Below the pieces are notes generated by a model, which saw nothing but the letters and a program-made list of their open reading frames with translations, ran no database searches and was not told where the DNA came from. Shown here in pieces: positions 62,688-64,000 of a stretch of DNA of 64,000 nucleotides; the stretch's first letter is position 1, and every line of letters starts with the position of its first letter. A program made the position numbers and the translations under genes. Source of the DNA: Muribaculaceae bacterium. Lineage in GTDB: Bacteria > Bacteroidota > Bacteroidia > Bacteroidales > Muribaculaceae. Location of the stretch: the NCBI GenBank assembly GCA_022510385.1, contig JAFLTQ010000002.1, positions 1 through 64,000 of the forward strand, given 5' to 3'.

Positions 62688-64000
62688 TTATTTCTTTTCA
62701 AGAATGTAGGTGGTAAGCGGAGCCGCTATGCCCGTGAGACGTCCTTTCTTCACTTTGAACTCTTTACCATACACAAGGTCTTTATATGTACCGTTTGGAA
62801 GGCCCGTGGGAACATTGACAAAATTGGCAATATTGGCGATATTTACCACTGCCGCTCCCTTGTGGCCACGATTCACGACAAGAACCTCTCCATTGTCGGA
62901 AGTCTGAATATCTTCCGGCTGACCCGACATGGCTTTACGGAAATTATTAACGGCCACCACTTCGGGATGGAAGAATTCATCATTTCCACGAGCTCCGAGT
63001 ACATTGTCACCCCAATATGCCTTACGTGTCGACCCCATCGGGCGGCTGAAGAATAGCGGCGTACCATTCTGACGTGCTGTCAGGAATACCCAACCGGTTC
63101 GTATCTGTGAATCAGTCAAATGGGCTGACTCATGCGCATTTGCATATGTGTCATGGCTTTCCACCCATGTAGTGAGATATTCCGGAGCGCTGGTGTGGTA
63201 CCAGTTCTTAAGGTCGAATCCGTTTGCATTTCCCTTTTCGAGAGCCTCACGCAAAACATGTCCATAATTGGATGCCGTCTGACCCATATATTCGGCATAC
63301 CCCTCTTCATTGACATTCCGGTCTTGCAGCACTTCTCCATATACAAACAAATCTTCATATGGAACGTTAAGTTTAACGCCGTCGACTGCCTTACGTCCTG
63401 TGGCAACATCCCAAAAATCATTCACTTTTACTCCCGATGCGGTGTCTACCGGATCATTTGGAAGTCCGATATGTTTTGCAGTGTCATAGCGGAAGCCACC
63501 CACTCCCATATCAAGCAATTCATTAACAAAGTTCATATAATATTTCTGGAATGCCGGATTCTCCGTATTCACATCCGGAAGAGCTCCGGAAGCCCATAGC
63601 GTACATTCAAGCCTGTCGTTATAATCATTGATCGGTTGCAAACCATTTGAATGATAAAGCTTATCACGTCCACCTACAGCCTCCACAAATTCATCGGAAA
63701 CTGCATCTACGTCAAAAGCCGTATGATTCGGCAATACGTCTACAATCACCCGGATATTATATTTCTGAGCGGAATCAAGCATCTGCTGCATCTCCTCTTT
63801 GCTTCCAAGGATATAATTGCCTATCTTCCACGCTGTGGGTTGATAGTAGTAATACCAGTTACCCTCATTTTCATCAAAAATCTTTTTTCCCGCACCTTCC
63901 GGATGAAAACTCTCCTGCACCGGCGATGTCTGGATCATAGTGAAACCGGAGTCAGCGATTTTTTGCATATTTTCTGCAATAGTCGGGAAATTCCAGCTCC
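62688..64000 (-). CDS. GH13 alpha-amylase family protein (5' end beyond the window)
   Basis: At least 437 residues of a GH13 amylase. The reading frame continues past the right edge (WNFPTIAENMQ precedes the first internal Met), so the N-terminus and any signal peptide are missing. Conserved regions are DVLPNHTA (region I), GFRYDTAKH with the nucleophile Asp (region II), the acid/base Glu in FVYGEVLQD (region III) and ESHDTYAN (region IV). The C-terminal beta-sandwich ends TTYILEKK. It degrades alpha-1,4-glucans such as starch and is unrelated to the amino-sugar locus. Confidence 0.93.
   Translation of the reverse strand, partial: SWNFPTIAENMQKIADSGFTMIQTSPVQESFHPEGAGKKIFDENEGNWYYYYQPTAWKIGNYILGSKEEMQQMLDSAQKYNIRVIVDVLPNHTAFDVDAVSDEFVEAVGGRDKLYHSNGLQPINDYNDRLECTLWASGALPDVNTENPAFQKYYMNFVNELLDMGVGGFRYDTAKHIGLPNDPVDTASGVKVNDFWDVATGRKAVDGVKLNVPYEDLFVYGEVLQDRNVNEEGYAEYMGQTASNYGHVLREALEKGNANGFDLKNWYHTSAPEYLTTWVESHDTYANAHESAHLTDSQIRTGWVFLTARQNGTPLFFSRPMGSTRKAYWGDNVLGARGNDEFFHPEVVAVNNFRKAMSGQPEDIQTSDNGEVLVVNRGHKGAAVVNIANIANFVNVPTGLPNGTYKDLVYGKEFKVKKGRLTGIAAPLTTYILEKK

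Noticed and set aside
62595-62690. CIRCE operator upstream of groES
   Set aside because: No TTAGCACTC/GAGTGCTAA inverted repeat is present in the leader.

Overview
The window looks like a chromosomal segment of a gut-type member of the Bacteroidales, most like Muribaculaceae or Prevotellaceae. The reasons are a SusC/SusD pair with sulfatases and glycoside hydrolases, GldH, an LptD of the Bacteroidetes length, C-terminal type 9 (T9SS)-like sorting tails, and several promoters of the Bacteroidetes type (TTTG, 19-20 bases, TAnnTTTG). Several starts lack a Shine-Dalgarno sequence. The genus call is an inference from gene content only.

Layout. 1-250: three tRNA genes (Thr, Gly, Tyr) on the minus strand. 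0.5-5.4 kb (minus): glmS, then a pepD - muramidase - NYN nuclease operon behind a consensus promoter. 5.6-13.4 kb (plus): an OmpH-like lipoprotein, hflX with an overlapping DUF4954 gene, rpsA, a tiny protein that is almost only a sorting tail, ilvE and an HD-domain gene. 13.6-22.2 kb (plus): lptD behind two leader hairpins, a coiled-coil/zapA pair, rny directly followed by ricT and gldH, then a CCA-adding enzyme. 22.2-28.5 kb: a repeat-rich stretch with a secreted OB-fold repeat protein, a hicAB toxin-antitoxin pair, tRNA-Ser, a nucleoside phosphorylase, nadC and a YraN protein. 28.6-57.8 kb (minus): a signal-less sulfatase behind rplY, then a large host-glycan locus. 57.8-59.2 kb: non-coding repeats. 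59.2-64 kb: a second OB-fold repeat protein, groEL, groES and a GH13 amylase cut by the window end.

The 31-54.6 kb locus reads as a polysaccharide utilisation locus for sulfated, N-acetyllactosamine-like host glycans (mucin or keratan-sulfate type; inferred). Two tandem GH18 endo-glycosidases with LamG domains could cut the chain. SusC/SusD import fragments. A GlcNAc-6-sulfatase-like enzyme, a GH20 hexosaminidase and a GH2 beta-galactosidase trim them. A ROK kinase and NagB bring the hexosamine into central metabolism. A radical-SAM sulfatase maturase sits inside the cluster and fits the serine-type sulfatases. The most unusual protein is a 660-residue NagB-like/PIG-L fusion next to the true nagB. 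Its NagB half has lost all four catalytic residues, while its deacetylase half looks intact, and no nagA is visible.

The second theme is an unusual density of species-type repeats between genes: 7-base simple arrays, alternating 62/31-base hairpin units, a 106-base element with perfect 24-base inverted ends, and a duplicated ~400-base block whose two copies each end in the same consensus promoter upstream of a secreted-protein gene.
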